From contig CAJULH010000007.1 in NCBI GenBank assembly GCA_910587175.1, positions 1 to 56,781 of the forward strand: a stretch of 56,781 nt of DNA, in the 5' to 3' direction. Numbering within the stretch: the stretch's first letter is position 1; every line of letters begins with the position of its first letter. Origin of the DNA: Candidatus Gastranaerophilales bacterium (lineage in GTDB: Bacteria; Cyanobacteriota; Vampirovibrionia; Gastranaerophilales; Gastranaerophilaceae). Below are positions 1-8,677 of this stretch, piece after piece. The position numbers were made by a program, and so were the translations under genes. The notes below the pieces were generated by a model. That model searched no databases, was not told the origin of the DNA, and was given only the letters and a program-made list of their open reading frames with translations.

Positions 1-226
1 TTGCAAATTCGCCGAGTTTATGTCCTACCATTTGTTCTGTTATGTAAACAGGAACATGGGATTTACCGTTGTGTACGGCAATTGTGTGCCCCAACATATC
101 AGGTATAATCATAGACGCCCTGGACCATGTTTTTACAACTTTCTTTTCCTGGGTTTCGTTTAGTTTTTCGATTTTTTTTATCAAAGAGTCATGAACGTAA
201 GGACCCTTTTTTAATGAACGAGCCAT
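1..226 (-). CDS. rpsS: 30S ribosomal protein S19, partial (C-terminus off the window)
   Basis: S19 sits in the head of the small ribosomal subunit and contacts S13 and the A-site region. Reading the minus strand from the ATG at 226 gives MARSLKKGPYVHDSL, the near-invariant S19 N-terminus, followed by the family segments WSRASMI, GHTIAVHNGK and VPVYITEQMVGHKLGEF. About 75 of an expected roughly 90 residues are present; the window edge cuts the rest. It lies 17 bp downstream of rplB in canonical S10-operon order. The identity is secure and only the 3' end is unseen. Confidence 0.95.
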   Translation of the reverse strand, partial: MARSLKKGPYVHDSLIKKIEKLNETQEKKVVKTWSRASMIIPDMLGHTIAVHNGKSHVPVYITEQMVGHKLGEFA

Positions 227-243
227 CTAATTATATTCTCCTA

Positions 244-1071
244 TTATTTTTTTCTTCTTCTTACTATTAGCTTGCTTGAAGCTTTTTTAGCATTTCTGGT
301 CTTCTGGCCGAGTGCAGGTTTACCCCATGGAGTTTTAGGATGTCCGCCGGGACCTGTTTTACCTTCACCACCGCCGTGGGGGTGATCAACAGGGTTCATT
401 GTAACACCGCGAACGGTAGGTTTAATACCTAAATATCTTGTTCTGCCGGCTTTACCGGTTGATAAGTTTTTGTATTCAGAGTTTCCTAAAACACCGATTG
501 TTGCCATACATTCTTTTCTTACCATTCTCATTTCTGAAGAAGGTAATTTAACGGTAACATAATCGCCGTCTTTTGCCATTAATTGAGCGCCCTGACCTGC
601 GGCTCTTACCATTTTTCCGCCTCTTTTAGGTTCCATTTCAATGTTGTGAATCATAGTACCTAAAGGAATGTTTTCCAAAGGAAGAGCGTTTCCGGTTTTA
701 ATATCGGCTTCGGGGCCTGAAACGATAACATCACCAACGTTTAAACCTTCGGGTGTTAAGATATATCTTTTTTCACCGTCAGCATAAACAACCAATGAAA
801 TTCTAACGTTTCTGTTCGGATCGTATTCAACGGTTTTCACAAAACCTACAACGCCTGTTTTATCTCTTTTAAAATCAATAACACGGTATTGTCTTTTGTG
901 GCCGCCGCCTATATGTCTTGTGGTTATTCTTCCTGTATTATTTCTTCCGCCTGATTTTGTAAGCGGTCTTAATAATGATTTTTCAGGTGTATCTGTTGTA
1001 ATTTCTGAAAAATCAGGTCTTGTCATGCCTCTTTGTCCCGGAGACGTCGGATTAATTTTACGGGTTGCCAT
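244..1071 (-). CDS. rplB: 50S ribosomal protein L2
   Basis: L2 is a core large-subunit protein that binds 23S rRNA and is needed for subunit joining and peptidyl transfer. The 275 residues match the usual bacterial length. Visible landmarks are the N-terminal MATRKINPTSPGQRG, the GRITTRHIGGGHKRQYR segment, and the C-terminal MNPVDHPHGGGEGK loop that carries the conserved histidine near the peptidyl-transferase centre, ending in a Lys/Arg-rich tail. It is 4 bp downstream of rplW and 17 bp upstream of rpsS, so it is surely cotranscribed with the S10 operon. Confidence 0.98.
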   Translation of the reverse strand: MATRKINPTSPGQRGMTRPDFSEITTDTPEKSLLRPLTKSGGRNNTGRITTRHIGGGHKRQYRVIDFKRDKTGVVGFVKTVEYDPNRNVRISLVVYADGEKRYILTPEGLNVGDVIVSGPEADIKTGNALPLENIPLGTMIHNIEMEPKRGGKMVRAAGQGAQLMAKDGDYVTVKLPSSEMRMVRKECMATIGVLGNSEYKNLSTGKAGRTRYLGIKPTVRGVTMNPVDHPHGGGEGKTGPGGHPKTPWGKPALGQKTRNAKKASSKLIVRRRKK

Positions 1072-1075
1072 TTAC

Positions 1076-1384
1076 CTATACTCCTGTCAATTCTTCAATA
1101 GGATCGCCTTCGATTGTAACGATGGCTTTCTTACCTGATTGTGTTCTGCCGAATTTCATACCTAATCTTTTAGCATGAGAGGGCATATACACTGTTCTAA
1201 CTTTCTTAACTTTGCGATTCGGATAAGCAAGCTCGATTGCCTGAGCAATTTCAACTTTTGTAGCGTCTTTATCAACTTCAAAAGAATATTGGCTCATTTG
1301 AACTGCCATCATTGATTTTTCGCTTATTAAAGGTTTTTTAATTATATCGTATAATCTTTCTTTGTTGGTTTTTGTACTAGCCAT
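1076..1384 (-). CDS. rplW: 50S ribosomal protein L23
   Basis: L23 lies at the polypeptide exit tunnel and is the docking site for trigger factor and SRP. The 102-residue product has the family features IIKKPLISEKSM near the N-terminus, YSFEVDKDATKVEIAQAIE, and the basic VKKVRTVYMPSHAKR loop. Its start codon overlaps the rplD stop by one base (TAATG on the coding strand), which suggests translational coupling. The gene order rplC-rplD-rplW-rplB is canonical. Confidence 0.97.
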   Translation of the reverse strand: MASTKTNKERLYDIIKKPLISEKSMMAVQMSQYSFEVDKDATKVEIAQAIELAYPNRKVKKVRTVYMPSHAKRLGMKFGRTQSGKKAIVTIEGDPIEELTGV

Positions 1385-2019
1385 TATTTCGCCAACCTTT
1401 CAGTTATTTCATTGACAGCATTTTCAGTTATAACAATTGAATTTGCTTCAATTAAATCTTTAACATTTAAATTTGATGGGTATAAAAGCTTAACGGAAGC
1501 TATATTTCTTGCTGATTTTTCAAGATTTTTATTTTCGTCAGCTTTTAAATCAGCTATAACTAAGATTTTTCCTGAAACTTTTAAATCAGATAAAACTTGA
1601 TTGAAAGCTTTTGTTTTAACTTCTTTTAATTCTGAAAAATCTTTAACAACCGTCATTGCTTCCAATTTAGCTGAAAGAGCACTTCTTAAAGCTAATTTTC
1701 TAGCCTTTTGAGGAAGGTTTGTTTCATAGCTTCTGGGTTTTGGCCCGAATGAAACACCGCCGCCTGCAAATAACGGGCTTCTGATTGAACCGGCTCTTGC
1801 TCTGCCTGTTCCTTTTTGTTTCCACGGTTTTCTTCCGCCGCCAGAAACTTCTGCTCTTGTTTTTGTATTATGAGAGCCCTGTCTTGCGTTGCTTAATTGT
1901 CTTTTAAGAGCTAAGTGCATAACGTGGATATTAGGTTCAACACCGAAAACATCATCGTTAAGATTTAATTCACCAAGCTCGCTGCCTTTTGTATTTAATA
2001 ATTTAACTGTCTGTGTCAT
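1384..2019 (-). CDS. rplD: 50S ribosomal protein L4
   Basis: L4 is an early-assembly 23S-binding protein whose extended loop reaches into the exit tunnel; in enterobacteria it also represses its own operon. The chosen start at 2019 gives MTQTVKLLNTKGSE and 211 residues. It has a GAGGT ribosome-binding site 7-8 bases upstream, whereas an ATG 21 bases further upstream (2040) would overlap the rplC stop and has no such site. The tunnel-loop hallmark GGGRKPWKQKGTGRARAGS is intact, and GPKPRSYETNLPQKARKLA follows. It is part of the S10 operon. Confidence 0.96.
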   Translation of the reverse strand: MTQTVKLLNTKGSELGELNLNDDVFGVEPNIHVMHLALKRQLSNARQGSHNTKTRAEVSGGGRKPWKQKGTGRARAGSIRSPLFAGGGVSFGPKPRSYETNLPQKARKLALRSALSAKLEAMTVVKDFSELKEVKTKAFNQVLSDLKVSGKILVIADLKADENKNLEKSARNIASVKLLYPSNLNVKDLIEANSIVITENAVNEITERLAK

Positions 2020-2030
2020 TTTTTGTACCT

Positions 2031-2666
2031 CTAATTCCATTTTGTTCTTGAAGGTTTAATTGTAACCAATTTACCTTCAGGACCCGGAACTGAGCCCTTA
2101 ACTAATAACAAATTTTTGTCGCTTACAATTTTTACAACACTTAATTTAGAAACGGTAACTTTTTCATTACCCATATTTCCTGCCATTCTTTTTCCTTTAA
2201 GAACGCGGCCGGGTGTTGTACCGGCGCCTATTGAACCGGGTTCTCTGTGGTTTTTAGAACCGTGGCCCATAGGACCTCTTGAGAAATTGTGTCTTTTAAC
2301 TGTACCTTGAAAACCTTTACCGATTGATTTTCCTGATACGTCAACTTTTGATATTTCAGATAAAACACCTAAATCTATTTTTTGACCAACAGTATAATCA
2401 GAAGGATTATCCACTCTGAATTCTTGAAGATGTCTGAAATTATCTAAATTATTTTTCTTAAAGTGACCGATTTGTGCTTTTGTTAAGTGTTTTTCCTTAG
2501 CGGGAACAACACCAACCTGAATAGCGTTATAACCGTCTGTTTCAACAGTTTTTACCTGAGTTACGGTTAGAGGGTCAACTTTAATTACGGTAACAGGAAT
2601 ACATAAACCTTGTTCGTCGTATACCTGTGTCATTCCGAGTTTTTCTCCAATAACACCTAATGCCAT
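2031..2666 (-). CDS. rplC: 50S ribosomal protein L3
   Basis: L3 binds the 3' end of 23S rRNA and shapes the peptidyl-transferase entrance. The 211-residue product opens with MALGVIGEKLGMTQVYDEQG and contains the conserved central loop KGFQGTVKRHNFSRGP, MGHGSKNHREPGSIG and GRVLKGKRMAGNMG. This loop includes the glutamine region that PrmB methylates in enterobacteria. It is preceded by an AAAGG ribosome-binding site. Unlike the rest of the operon it does not sit close to the gene before it: 292 bp separate it from rpsJ. Confidence 0.97.
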   Translation of the reverse strand: MALGVIGEKLGMTQVYDEQGLCIPVTVIKVDPLTVTQVKTVETDGYNAIQVGVVPAKEKHLTKAQIGHFKKNNLDNFRHLQEFRVDNPSDYTVGQKIDLGVLSEISKVDVSGKSIGKGFQGTVKRHNFSRGPMGHGSKNHREPGSIGAGTTPGRVLKGKRMAGNMGNEKVTVSKLSVVKIVSDKNLLLVKGSVPGPEGKLVTIKPSRTKWN

Positions 2667-2958
2667 TGTATTTTTACCTTTCTGTTGTGAGAGCTATTTT
2701 TCTTAACTCTTTTGTCTTTTTGTACTTTTGGCTTTGTTTGTTTTTCGGGTCTGACAAATTTTGTCCCCAAACTCTGCCTTTTAATAGTTCACATTCAATA
2801 TTTAATTGTCAAATGTTAACTTTTTGGCTCCTGTGGGTGTTTCGTCTTTTGCTCGTTTCGCTCTCCGCTGTCACTCGCAAGACTCACATCCTACGTCGCC
2901 ATCGTTGAGTTCCGTTCTGCCGGCTTAACGCCGCCATAACTTCACTCCGGCTTTTTAC
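2667..2958 (-). other. Unusual intergenic spacer inside the S10 operon with a possible internal promoter and a 17-codon leader ORF
   Basis: This gap separates rpsJ from rplC, genes that normally lie close together. The rpsJ-proximal half (about 2825-2945) is visibly richer in G+C than the surrounding DNA. On the minus strand it holds a 17-codon ORF (2937 to 2884, a short peptide rich in arginine) preceded by a GGAG at ribosome-binding distance. The rplC-proximal half is AT-rich and contains a perfect TTGACA (minus, 2812-2807). The -10 is unclear, with only ACTATT or TATTAA at non-ideal spacing. The spacer could be an internal promoter and leader for rplC onward, or a small inserted repeat element. 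Confidence 0.4.
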
Positions 2959-3279
2959 TTATAGCTTAACTTCAATATCAACACCTGCAGGCAGGTCCAT
3001 TCTTGAAAGTTCTTCTGTAGTTTGCTGGGTTGGGTCATAAATATCTATAACCCTTTTATGTGTTCTCATTTCAAAATGTTCACGTGATTTCTTATCAACA
3101 TGGGGAGAACGAAGAACACAATAAACTCTGCGTTTTGTAGGAAGCGGAATAGGACCGGACACGCTTGCGCCTGTTCTTTTAGCTGTTTCTACAATTTTCA
3201 CTGCAGATGTGTCAATAAGCTTATGGTCATAAGCTTTTAAACATACTCTGATTCTGGGTCTTTTATTTGTGGTATCCAT
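2959..3279 (-). CDS. rpsJ: 30S ribosomal protein S10
   Basis: S10 (NusE) is a head protein of the small subunit and also joins NusB in antitermination. From the ATG at 3279 the product is 106 residues: MDTTNKRPRIRVCLKAYDHK, then GPIPLPTKRRVYCVLRSPHVDKK and a C-terminus ending GVDIEVKL, all typical. The longer in-frame extension up to 3360 does not resemble S10 and is rejected. No strong Shine-Dalgarno precedes 3279; GGAAA about 10 bases upstream is the best candidate. It is the first gene of the S10 operon seen here. Confidence 0.96.
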   Translation of the reverse strand: MDTTNKRPRIRVCLKAYDHKLIDTSAVKIVETAKRTGASVSGPIPLPTKRRVYCVLRSPHVDKKSREHFEMRTHKRVIDIYDPTQQTTEELSRMDLPAGVDIEVKL

Positions 3280-3465
3280 TTTGTCTAGTTTCCAATTCTC
3301 ATAAATTGTTACATATAAATTACCGATATTTATCGGTACGATTAAATGTAATATAAACAAATTTTATCGTCAACACCTAATTTTTATAAGTAATTCAATT
3401 TTGTTACAATACTTTAAAAACAAGTTTATAAAGTATAGAATAATAAAATAAAAAAGGAGTTTATT

Positions 3466-4404
3466 TTGCAGGAAAATATGGAAAAACATCCGGAAATACT
3501 ATTTATGGGACAGCCCGATATGGCAGTTGTCTGTTTAAATAAGCTTATAGATTCAAAATTAAACATTGCAGCTGTAGTTTTGCCTGATAAATCAAACATC
3601 TCCAGAGAAAACATAAGATCAATAGCGCAAAATAACAATATAAATATACTTGAATATAAAAGCAGCCCGAATGAACCTGACTTTATAGAAAAAATAAAAG
3701 AATTAAACTGCGATATAGGAGTCATTTGTTCCTTAAACCATAAACTTTCAAAAGAATTTCTTGAAACAACAAAAGACGGATTTATAAACTGTCACCCCTC
3801 AATACTTCCAAAGTACAGAGGAGCAAACCCGTATTTTCATATAATTAGAAACGGCGAAAAAACATCGGGAATCACTCTCCACTTTGCTGATGAAAATTTT
3901 GATACAGGAAGAATAATCGCACAGGAAGTTTTTCCTTTGATGAAAAAAGAAACAATGGGGATGCTGTTTTCAAGAACAAACTTTATGATGGCGGAACTGT
4001 TAGCAAAAGTTCTTATCAGATATAAAGAAACAGGAGAAATAATCTCAAAAGCACAGGAAGACGGTGAGTTTGAAAAAGCTCCGAATGTCCCGGGCGAAAG
4101 TTATATAAACTGGGCGGATAATATTAATATTACAGAAAGATTAATAAGGGCTTCAAATCCTTTTTATAATGCACTTACAAATTTTAGAGGCGGGTATATA
4201 AGAATAATATCAGGTAATTTTAGAGAAGAAAGACACAATAAAACCCCGGGTGCCATCGTAAAAGTAAAAAAAGATATGCTTCAAATAGCTGCAGGCGAAG
4301 GATACTATTTTCCTGATGTGATTCAGGCGGGAAGCTGGGGAATATATTCAATTTCTGAATTTATAGAAAAATTTAACCCGAGAGAAAACGAAATATTGAA
4401 ATAG
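3466..4404 (+). CDS. Formyltransferase family protein (methionyl-tRNA formyltransferase-like)
   Basis: The product belongs to the 10-formyl-tetrahydrofolate-dependent transferase fold. INCHPSILPKYRGANPYFHI, followed by SGITLHFADENFDTGRII, supplies the catalytic Asn-His-Asp triad of this family. At 312 residues it is the length of Fmt, but the N-terminus (PEILFMGQPDMAVVCLNKLI) and the weak C-terminal OB-like part leave open a sugar-nucleotide N-formyltransferase role. The TTG at 3466 is chosen as the start because AAAAAGGAGT ends 5 bases before it; the ATG at 3478 is 17 bases away. The gene is 12 bp upstream of the endonuclease IV-like gene, so the two probably form one operon. Confidence 0.8.
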   Translation: MQENMEKHPEILFMGQPDMAVVCLNKLIDSKLNIAAVVLPDKSNISRENIRSIAQNNNINILEYKSSPNEPDFIEKIKELNCDIGVICSLNHKLSKEFLETTKDGFINCHPSILPKYRGANPYFHIIRNGEKTSGITLHFADENFDTGRIIAQEVFPLMKKETMGMLFSRTNFMMAELLAKVLIRYKETGEIISKAQEDGEFEKAPNVPGESYINWADNINITERLIRASNPFYNALTNFRGGYIRIISGNFREERHNKTPGAIVKVKKDMLQIAAGEGYYFPDVIQAGSWGIYSISEFIEKFNPRENEILK

Positions 4405-4416
4405 GATAAAAAATAA

Positions 4417-5235
4417 ATGGAAAAATTAAATTTTTTAACAGCAGGCATTCCCTTAAGAGCAAAAGATTACAAAACAGGATTTCAAGCGCTCAAGGAGCTT
4501 TCCCTGAATGGTCTTGAGATGGAATTTGTCCACGGGGTCAGGATGTCTGAAACATCAAAAAAATTCCTGAAAGAAAATAAGAATAGTTTTGTACTTACAG
4601 CCCATGCACCTTTTTATATTAATTTAAACTCGGCTGAAACAGAAAAGGTGGAGTCAAGCATTCAAAGAATAGTTGAAACAGCAGAACTTGCAAATGAACT
4701 TGGCGGATATTCTATAACATACCATGCAGCCTTTTATTTAAAGGAAGATAAAAAAACCGTGTTTAATAAATTAATAGAAAGACACAAAAAAATATTCGAA
4801 ACCCTTGAAAAATCAGGCAACAAAATATGGGTACGCCCTGAAACAACAGGAAAAGAAACCCAATGGGGAAATATTGATGAAATCATTGAACTTTCAAAAA
4901 TTTTCCCGAATATGCTGCCTTGTGTAGACTTTTCACATCTCCATGCGCGAAGTGTCGGAAAATACAATACATATGATGAATTTGCCGGTATTTTTGAAAA
5001 GATAGGAAAAAACCTTGGAGACACCGCTCTTAATAATTTTCATGCTCATATTGCAGGAATAGACTATGGAGACAAGGGAGAAAAGAAACATCTTATTTTG
5101 GAAGAAAGTGATTTTAATTATAAAGATTTATTAAAAGCCTTTAAGAAATTTAACATCAGGGGAGTAATAGTATGCGAAAGCCCTAATATAGAAGACGATT
5201 GCAAACTCCTTAAAGATTATTATGAATCTATTTAA
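4417..5235 (+). CDS. Endonuclease IV-like TIM-barrel protein (AP endonuclease family 2)
   Basis: The 272-residue protein shows the metal-ligand pattern of the Nfo/xylose-isomerase-like TIM barrel. HAPFYINL (His), TYHAAFYL (His), RPETTGK (Glu), CVDFSHLHAR (Asp and His), NFHAHIAG (His), and a late Glu in VICESP appear in family order. Endonuclease IV cleaves DNA 5' to abasic sites using three zinc ions. The protein matches the compact form of about 270-280 residues, but overall divergence means a related sugar isomerase or epimerase cannot be excluded. It is cotranscribed with the preceding formyltransferase gene. Confidence 0.75.
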   Translation: MEKLNFLTAGIPLRAKDYKTGFQALKELSLNGLEMEFVHGVRMSETSKKFLKENKNSFVLTAHAPFYINLNSAETEKVESSIQRIVETAELANELGGYSITYHAAFYLKEDKKTVFNKLIERHKKIFETLEKSGNKIWVRPETTGKETQWGNIDEIIELSKIFPNMLPCVDFSHLHARSVGKYNTYDEFAGIFEKIGKNLGDTALNNFHAHIAGIDYGDKGEKKHLILEESDFNYKDLLKAFKKFNIRGVIVCESPNIEDDCKLLKDYYESI

Positions 5236-5357
5236 AAAATATTCATATTGCAAAGAAAATTATAATAATGTAATATATAAAAAGTATATAAAATTTATTT
5301 TATATATCAAAAGTTGTTATCAGGTTAGGGTTTAAAAAAGAAAGTTTAAGGGTTTTA

Positions 5358-6059
5358 ATGAATAAACGGATTTTTTTTGCCGGCAGCAAGAACGGCTTTA
5401 CTCTTGCGGAAGTCTTGATTGTACTTACAATAATAGGTATTATTGCAGCAATAACTATACCTATTGTTATAAGCAGCATAAACAATCAAAAATTTATAAC
5501 CGGGCTGCAGAAAGCCAATAATACGTTTTCAAACGTTATTAATGCATCCCAGGCTGATGTTAAAATGGAATCCTGGGATTTTAGCAAAGACACCACTAGT
5601 CTTGCAAAAACATATATTGTTCCATATTTAAACGTAGCAAAAAATTGCGAAAATGGTGAAGGGTGTTTTGCATCAGGTTATACTTTTAAAGACGGAAGCC
5701 AAGATATAGACTATAATACAAGTTCTGATTATTATAAAATTATGACAACCGACGGTGTTTCCATTGCAATCAAAGGTACGCAAGGCTGCACCGGCGAAAA
5801 TCCAAGTGTATGCATAGATTATATTGTTGATACAAACGGAGTTGAACCGCCAAACAAATGGGGCAAGGATGTTCATGCTTTCCAAACTCTTGCCAATTTA
5901 AATGCAGTTGTGCCATATGGAACATTTAAAGAATATGATGCCGCTTCAGGAAAATGGATTCTTGAAGAACAGGAAACAGCAACATCAAGCTGCCTGGAAG
6001 GAGATGGCAAATACTGCGCCTTAAAGATTATAAATGACGGCTGGGAAATAAAATATTAA
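5358..6059 (+). CDS. Type IV pilin-like prepilin with N-terminal methylation/cleavage motif
   Basis: Residues near 14-35 read NGFTLAEVLIVLTIIGIIAA, a class III signal. A positively charged leader ends in Gly; Phe is the new N-terminus, with Glu at +5 for assembly, followed by a hydrophobic helix. Prepilin peptidase would cut after the Gly, and the mature 220-residue protein would join a type IV pilus or type II-like pseudopilus. The C-terminal domain has paired cysteines (CENGEGC, CTGENPSVC, SCLEGDGKYC) that suggest disulfides. It is a single gene with a strong terminator just downstream. The exact role (major pilin, minor pilin or pseudopilin) cannot be read from sequence. Confidence 0.85.
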   Translation: MNKRIFFAGSKNGFTLAEVLIVLTIIGIIAAITIPIVISSINNQKFITGLQKANNTFSNVINASQADVKMESWDFSKDTTSLAKTYIVPYLNVAKNCENGEGCFASGYTFKDGSQDIDYNTSSDYYKIMTTDGVSIAIKGTQGCTGENPSVCIDYIVDTNGVEPPNKWGKDVHAFQTLANLNAVVPYGTFKEYDAASGKWILEEQETATSSCLEGDGKYCALKIINDGWEIKY

Positions 6060-6093
6060 ATTGAAATCATAAAATAAGCATAAGTTGCAATTT

Positions 6094-6135
6094 GTGCCGG
6101 TGTTTAAACAAAAGTTTAACCCGGCACTTTTTATT
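6094..6135 (+). terminator. Intrinsic terminator after the prepilin gene
   Basis: GTGCCGG (6094-6100) pairs with CCGGCAC (6121-6127), extended inward by GTTTAAAC/GTTTAAC, and TTTTTATT follows directly. It lies 34 bp past the prepilin stop codon. Confidence 0.85.
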
Positions 6136-6260
6136 AAAGCACTTTTATTAAATTAATGTTTGTGTTATAAAGATTTCATACAGAAGCCATGCAATATAAA
6201 AATTTTGCACAAAGCTTTGGGATATAAAGATTTTAACGGTTAAAATTTAAAGGAAAAACA

Positions 6261-6485
6261 ATGACTAATTTCTTTTTTATCATACAAATGATAACAGGCG
6301 TTCTTTTAATAATATTGGTGCTTTTGCATTCCCCGAAAGGCGATGGCATTGCAGCTATAGGTTCAGCAAGCCAGTTATTCTCTTCCCAAAAATCTGCAGA
6401 AAAGGGTTTAAACAAGGTGACATACATTGTGGGCGGCATCTTTATTCTTGCTACTTTAATTTTAGGATACGGTTTAGCAGGGTAA
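6261..6485 (+). CDS. secG: Preprotein translocase subunit SecG
   Basis: SecG is the small two-helix partner of SecYE in the inner-membrane protein export channel. The 74-residue product has a first transmembrane helix (IIQMITGVLLIILVLLHSP), the short conserved cytoplasmic turn with KGDG and an FSS-rich stretch, and a second helix (YIVGGIFILATLILGYGL). AAAGGAA precedes the ATG. Length and topology fit; no other Sec gene is nearby. Confidence 0.88.
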   Translation: MTNFFFIIQMITGVLLIILVLLHSPKGDGIAAIGSASQLFSSQKSAEKGLNKVTYIVGGIFILATLILGYGLAG

Positions 6486-6578
6486 ACCAAAATATCCACC
6501 ATTTAGCCTAGCAAAACCAGGCTAAAATTATCCCAATGGTTGATTTTTAAACAGGCAGGATATAAGACAATTTAATTT

Positions 6579-6791
6579 ATGAACACAAATGAGAAATGTC
6601 TTTTAAATTATTTGTCTGAATGTTCTGTGTCGTCTTTCAAGGCAACAGAGCATATTATCAGATTTTTATCACAAAGAAACAGAAAAATAGAATTTAACAC
6701 TACAAACCCGGTTTATAAAATTCTTGACGAGATAGAATTTTTAACAGAAATGAATTATAATTTTGGCTATGAACAAGAAAATCTGGATTAG
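6579..6791 (+). CDS. Small hypothetical protein overlapping the diguanylate cyclase gene
   Basis: This 70-codon ORF ends 23 bases inside the following CHASE2-GGDEF gene, an arrangement typical of translational coupling. The product is polar, with no membrane segment, and contains two cysteines near the N-terminus (KCLLNYLSECS). I do not recognise the family. No convincing Shine-Dalgarno precedes the ATG; GGCAGGA is too far upstream. The downstream gene also lacks its own site at 6769, which makes a coupled upstream ORF plausible. It could equally be a chance ORF. Confidence 0.45.
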   Translation: MNTNEKCLLNYLSECSVSSFKATEHIIRFLSQRNRKIEFNTTNPVYKILDEIEFLTEMNYNFGYEQENLD

Positions 6792-8580
6792 AGCAGCCTA
6801 TATTTTAACCACAGTCCTTGTTTTCGGGGTATTTTTGTATTTAGTGTCTCTCCCTTCATTTAGAAGCTTTGTGGCTGAAATTGAGAACAAGACTTTTGAT
6901 TTAAGACAAAATATAACATCTAAGTACGCTCATCCCTCCGATAAAATCACAATAATAGAGGTAGATGATGAAAGCTATGAATATATTGTGGATAAATTCG
7001 GAAGCTGGCCTGTGCCAAGGGTTTTTTGGGCAGATTTAATCACAAATCTTGAACCTTCAAAACCAAATATGTTGGTTTTTGACCTTCTTTTTCTAAAGAG
7101 ATTCACGGCAGACGGAGATTCCGATTTTGAACTCATTGAAGCTGTAAATAAAAATAAAAATGTTTACGTTTCAATGAATTTTGACAATTATTCAAAAGAA
7201 GTAAGAACTCCTCCAAAACTTCCCGACGCACTGAAAAACACTATTGAAAACGATTTCTTAATAAAATCCAACCCTGACTTGGTTTATTCAAACTGCAGAC
7301 CTATTTTAGAAGAAATATTAAACGGCACAAAAAACATAGGTCTCATTAATGTTCAAAGGGATAAAGACGGAATTATCCGTACAATGTCTCCTTTTTCATA
7401 TTATGACGGCGCCTATTACAAACATCTGACGGTTCTTGCAGGACTTGATTATTTAGAAATACAAACAAACAACTTTAAATTAAATAAATCAGGAACAATA
7501 CCTCTTGAAAAAAAATATTCTCTTCCTTTGAATTCAAACGGAAGACTTATTCTAAACTGGTATGGTCCTGAATGGAGCTTTAACTATGTCCCCTTGTGGA
7601 AAGTTTCAAAAGCAATTGAAAAGGGAGATAAAAAATTCCTGAATGACAGTTTCAAAGACAAGATTGCATTTGTGGGTGTTACTGCAAACAGTCTTTCCGA
7701 TATTAAAAGCACTCCGGTTTCTTATATGTTCCCGGGTGTTGAGGTACAGGCAACATTTTTAAATAATATTCTTGATAATAATTTTATTAAAAAACTTCCG
7801 GTTATAGTCGATGCTCTTCTTGCAATACTGCTGGCATTTTTAATTGGTTTTGGCGTTATGAATTTTAAATCTCCGGCAAAAAGCGTCCTTCTTTTCTTTG
7901 GACTATACACCGGCTATTTTATACTTTCCATATTTTTAATGTATTTTTTAAACCTCTGGATAAGCCTTGCAGCACCTGTTATACTTGGCATAATTGTTTT
8001 TGCAACAGCATATATTGTAAAATACCTCATAACTTCCCGTGATTACGAGCACACATACAAGCTTGCAGTAACAGACGGGCTCACGGAAATGTTTAACCAC
8101 AGATATTTTCAGGAACAGATGAATGCAAACATCCAAACGGCAAAGCGATATGACAGTATATTTTCATTGATTTTAATAGATATTGATTTTTTCAAAAAAT
8201 TTAACGACACATATGGTCACCAGTCAGGCGACGCTGTTTTAAGACAGGTGGCGCAAACTATAAAACGAAACATAAGATCAACCGACATCCCCTGCAGATA
8301 CGGCGGAGAAGAGATGTCTGTAATTCTTACAAACACAAATAAAGAGGACGCCATAAAAACAGCTGTAAAAATATGCGAAGCAGTAAGAAACAAAGAATTT
8401 GAACTTGCAACCGGAGACTGGACGCATGTTACAATAAGCCTTGGGGTTGCATCAATGCCACAGGATGGCGAAACAACAGAAAAATTAATCGAATATGCTG
8501 ATAAATGCCTTTATATCGCAAAAGGAAACGGCAGAAACCAGGTGGTTTCAGAAGCGCCCGAAGATACACCTACAGAATAG
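6769..8580 (+). CDS. CHASE2-domain diguanylate cyclase (membrane sensor)
   Basis: The protein should make cyclic di-GMP from two GTP in response to an extracytoplasmic signal. It has an N-terminal transmembrane helix and a roughly 330-residue CHASE2 sensor region (ENKTFDLRQNI, IIEVDDESY, FPGVEVQATFLNNIL). Three membrane helices follow around residues 340-420, and then a GGDEF domain. The active site reads RYGGEEM, a GGEEF-type loop, and an RSTD inhibitory site lies exactly five residues before it, so product feedback is likely. The DIDFFKKFNDTYGHQSGD segment is canonical. ATG 6769 is preferred over the TTG two codons upstream. Confidence 0.92.
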   Translation: MNKKIWIRAAYILTTVLVFGVFLYLVSLPSFRSFVAEIENKTFDLRQNITSKYAHPSDKITIIEVDDESYEYIVDKFGSWPVPRVFWADLITNLEPSKPNMLVFDLLFLKRFTADGDSDFELIEAVNKNKNVYVSMNFDNYSKEVRTPPKLPDALKNTIENDFLIKSNPDLVYSNCRPILEEILNGTKNIGLINVQRDKDGIIRTMSPFSYYDGAYYKHLTVLAGLDYLEIQTNNFKLNKSGTIPLEKKYSLPLNSNGRLILNWYGPEWSFNYVPLWKVSKAIEKGDKKFLNDSFKDKIAFVGVTANSLSDIKSTPVSYMFPGVEVQATFLNNILDNNFIKKLPVIVDALLAILLAFLIGFGVMNFKSPAKSVLLFFGLYTGYFILSIFLMYFLNLWISLAAPVILGIIVFATAYIVKYLITSRDYEHTYKLAVTDGLTEMFNHRYFQEQMNANIQTAKRYDSIFSLILIDIDFFKKFNDTYGHQSGDAVLRQVAQTIKRNIRSTDIPCRYGGEEMSVILTNTNKEDAIKTAVKICEAVRNKEFELATGDWTHVTISLGVASMPQDGETTEKLIEYADKCLYIAKGNGRNQVVSEAPEDTPTE

Positions 8581-8677
8581 TTTAAATTGTTTGACTGCGG
8601 TTTTTGTTGATAATATAATCTTTTTTAACTAGATAAGATGTCTCCAAATTAAAAGGAGCAAGAGGAAGGCAATTAAT

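Noticed and set aside
2031..2666. Plus-strand ORFs opposite the ribosomal genes (for example 896-1138, 2116-2310)
   Set aside because: They lie wholly opposite conserved ribosomal proteins, lack ribosome-binding sites and have translations without domain features.
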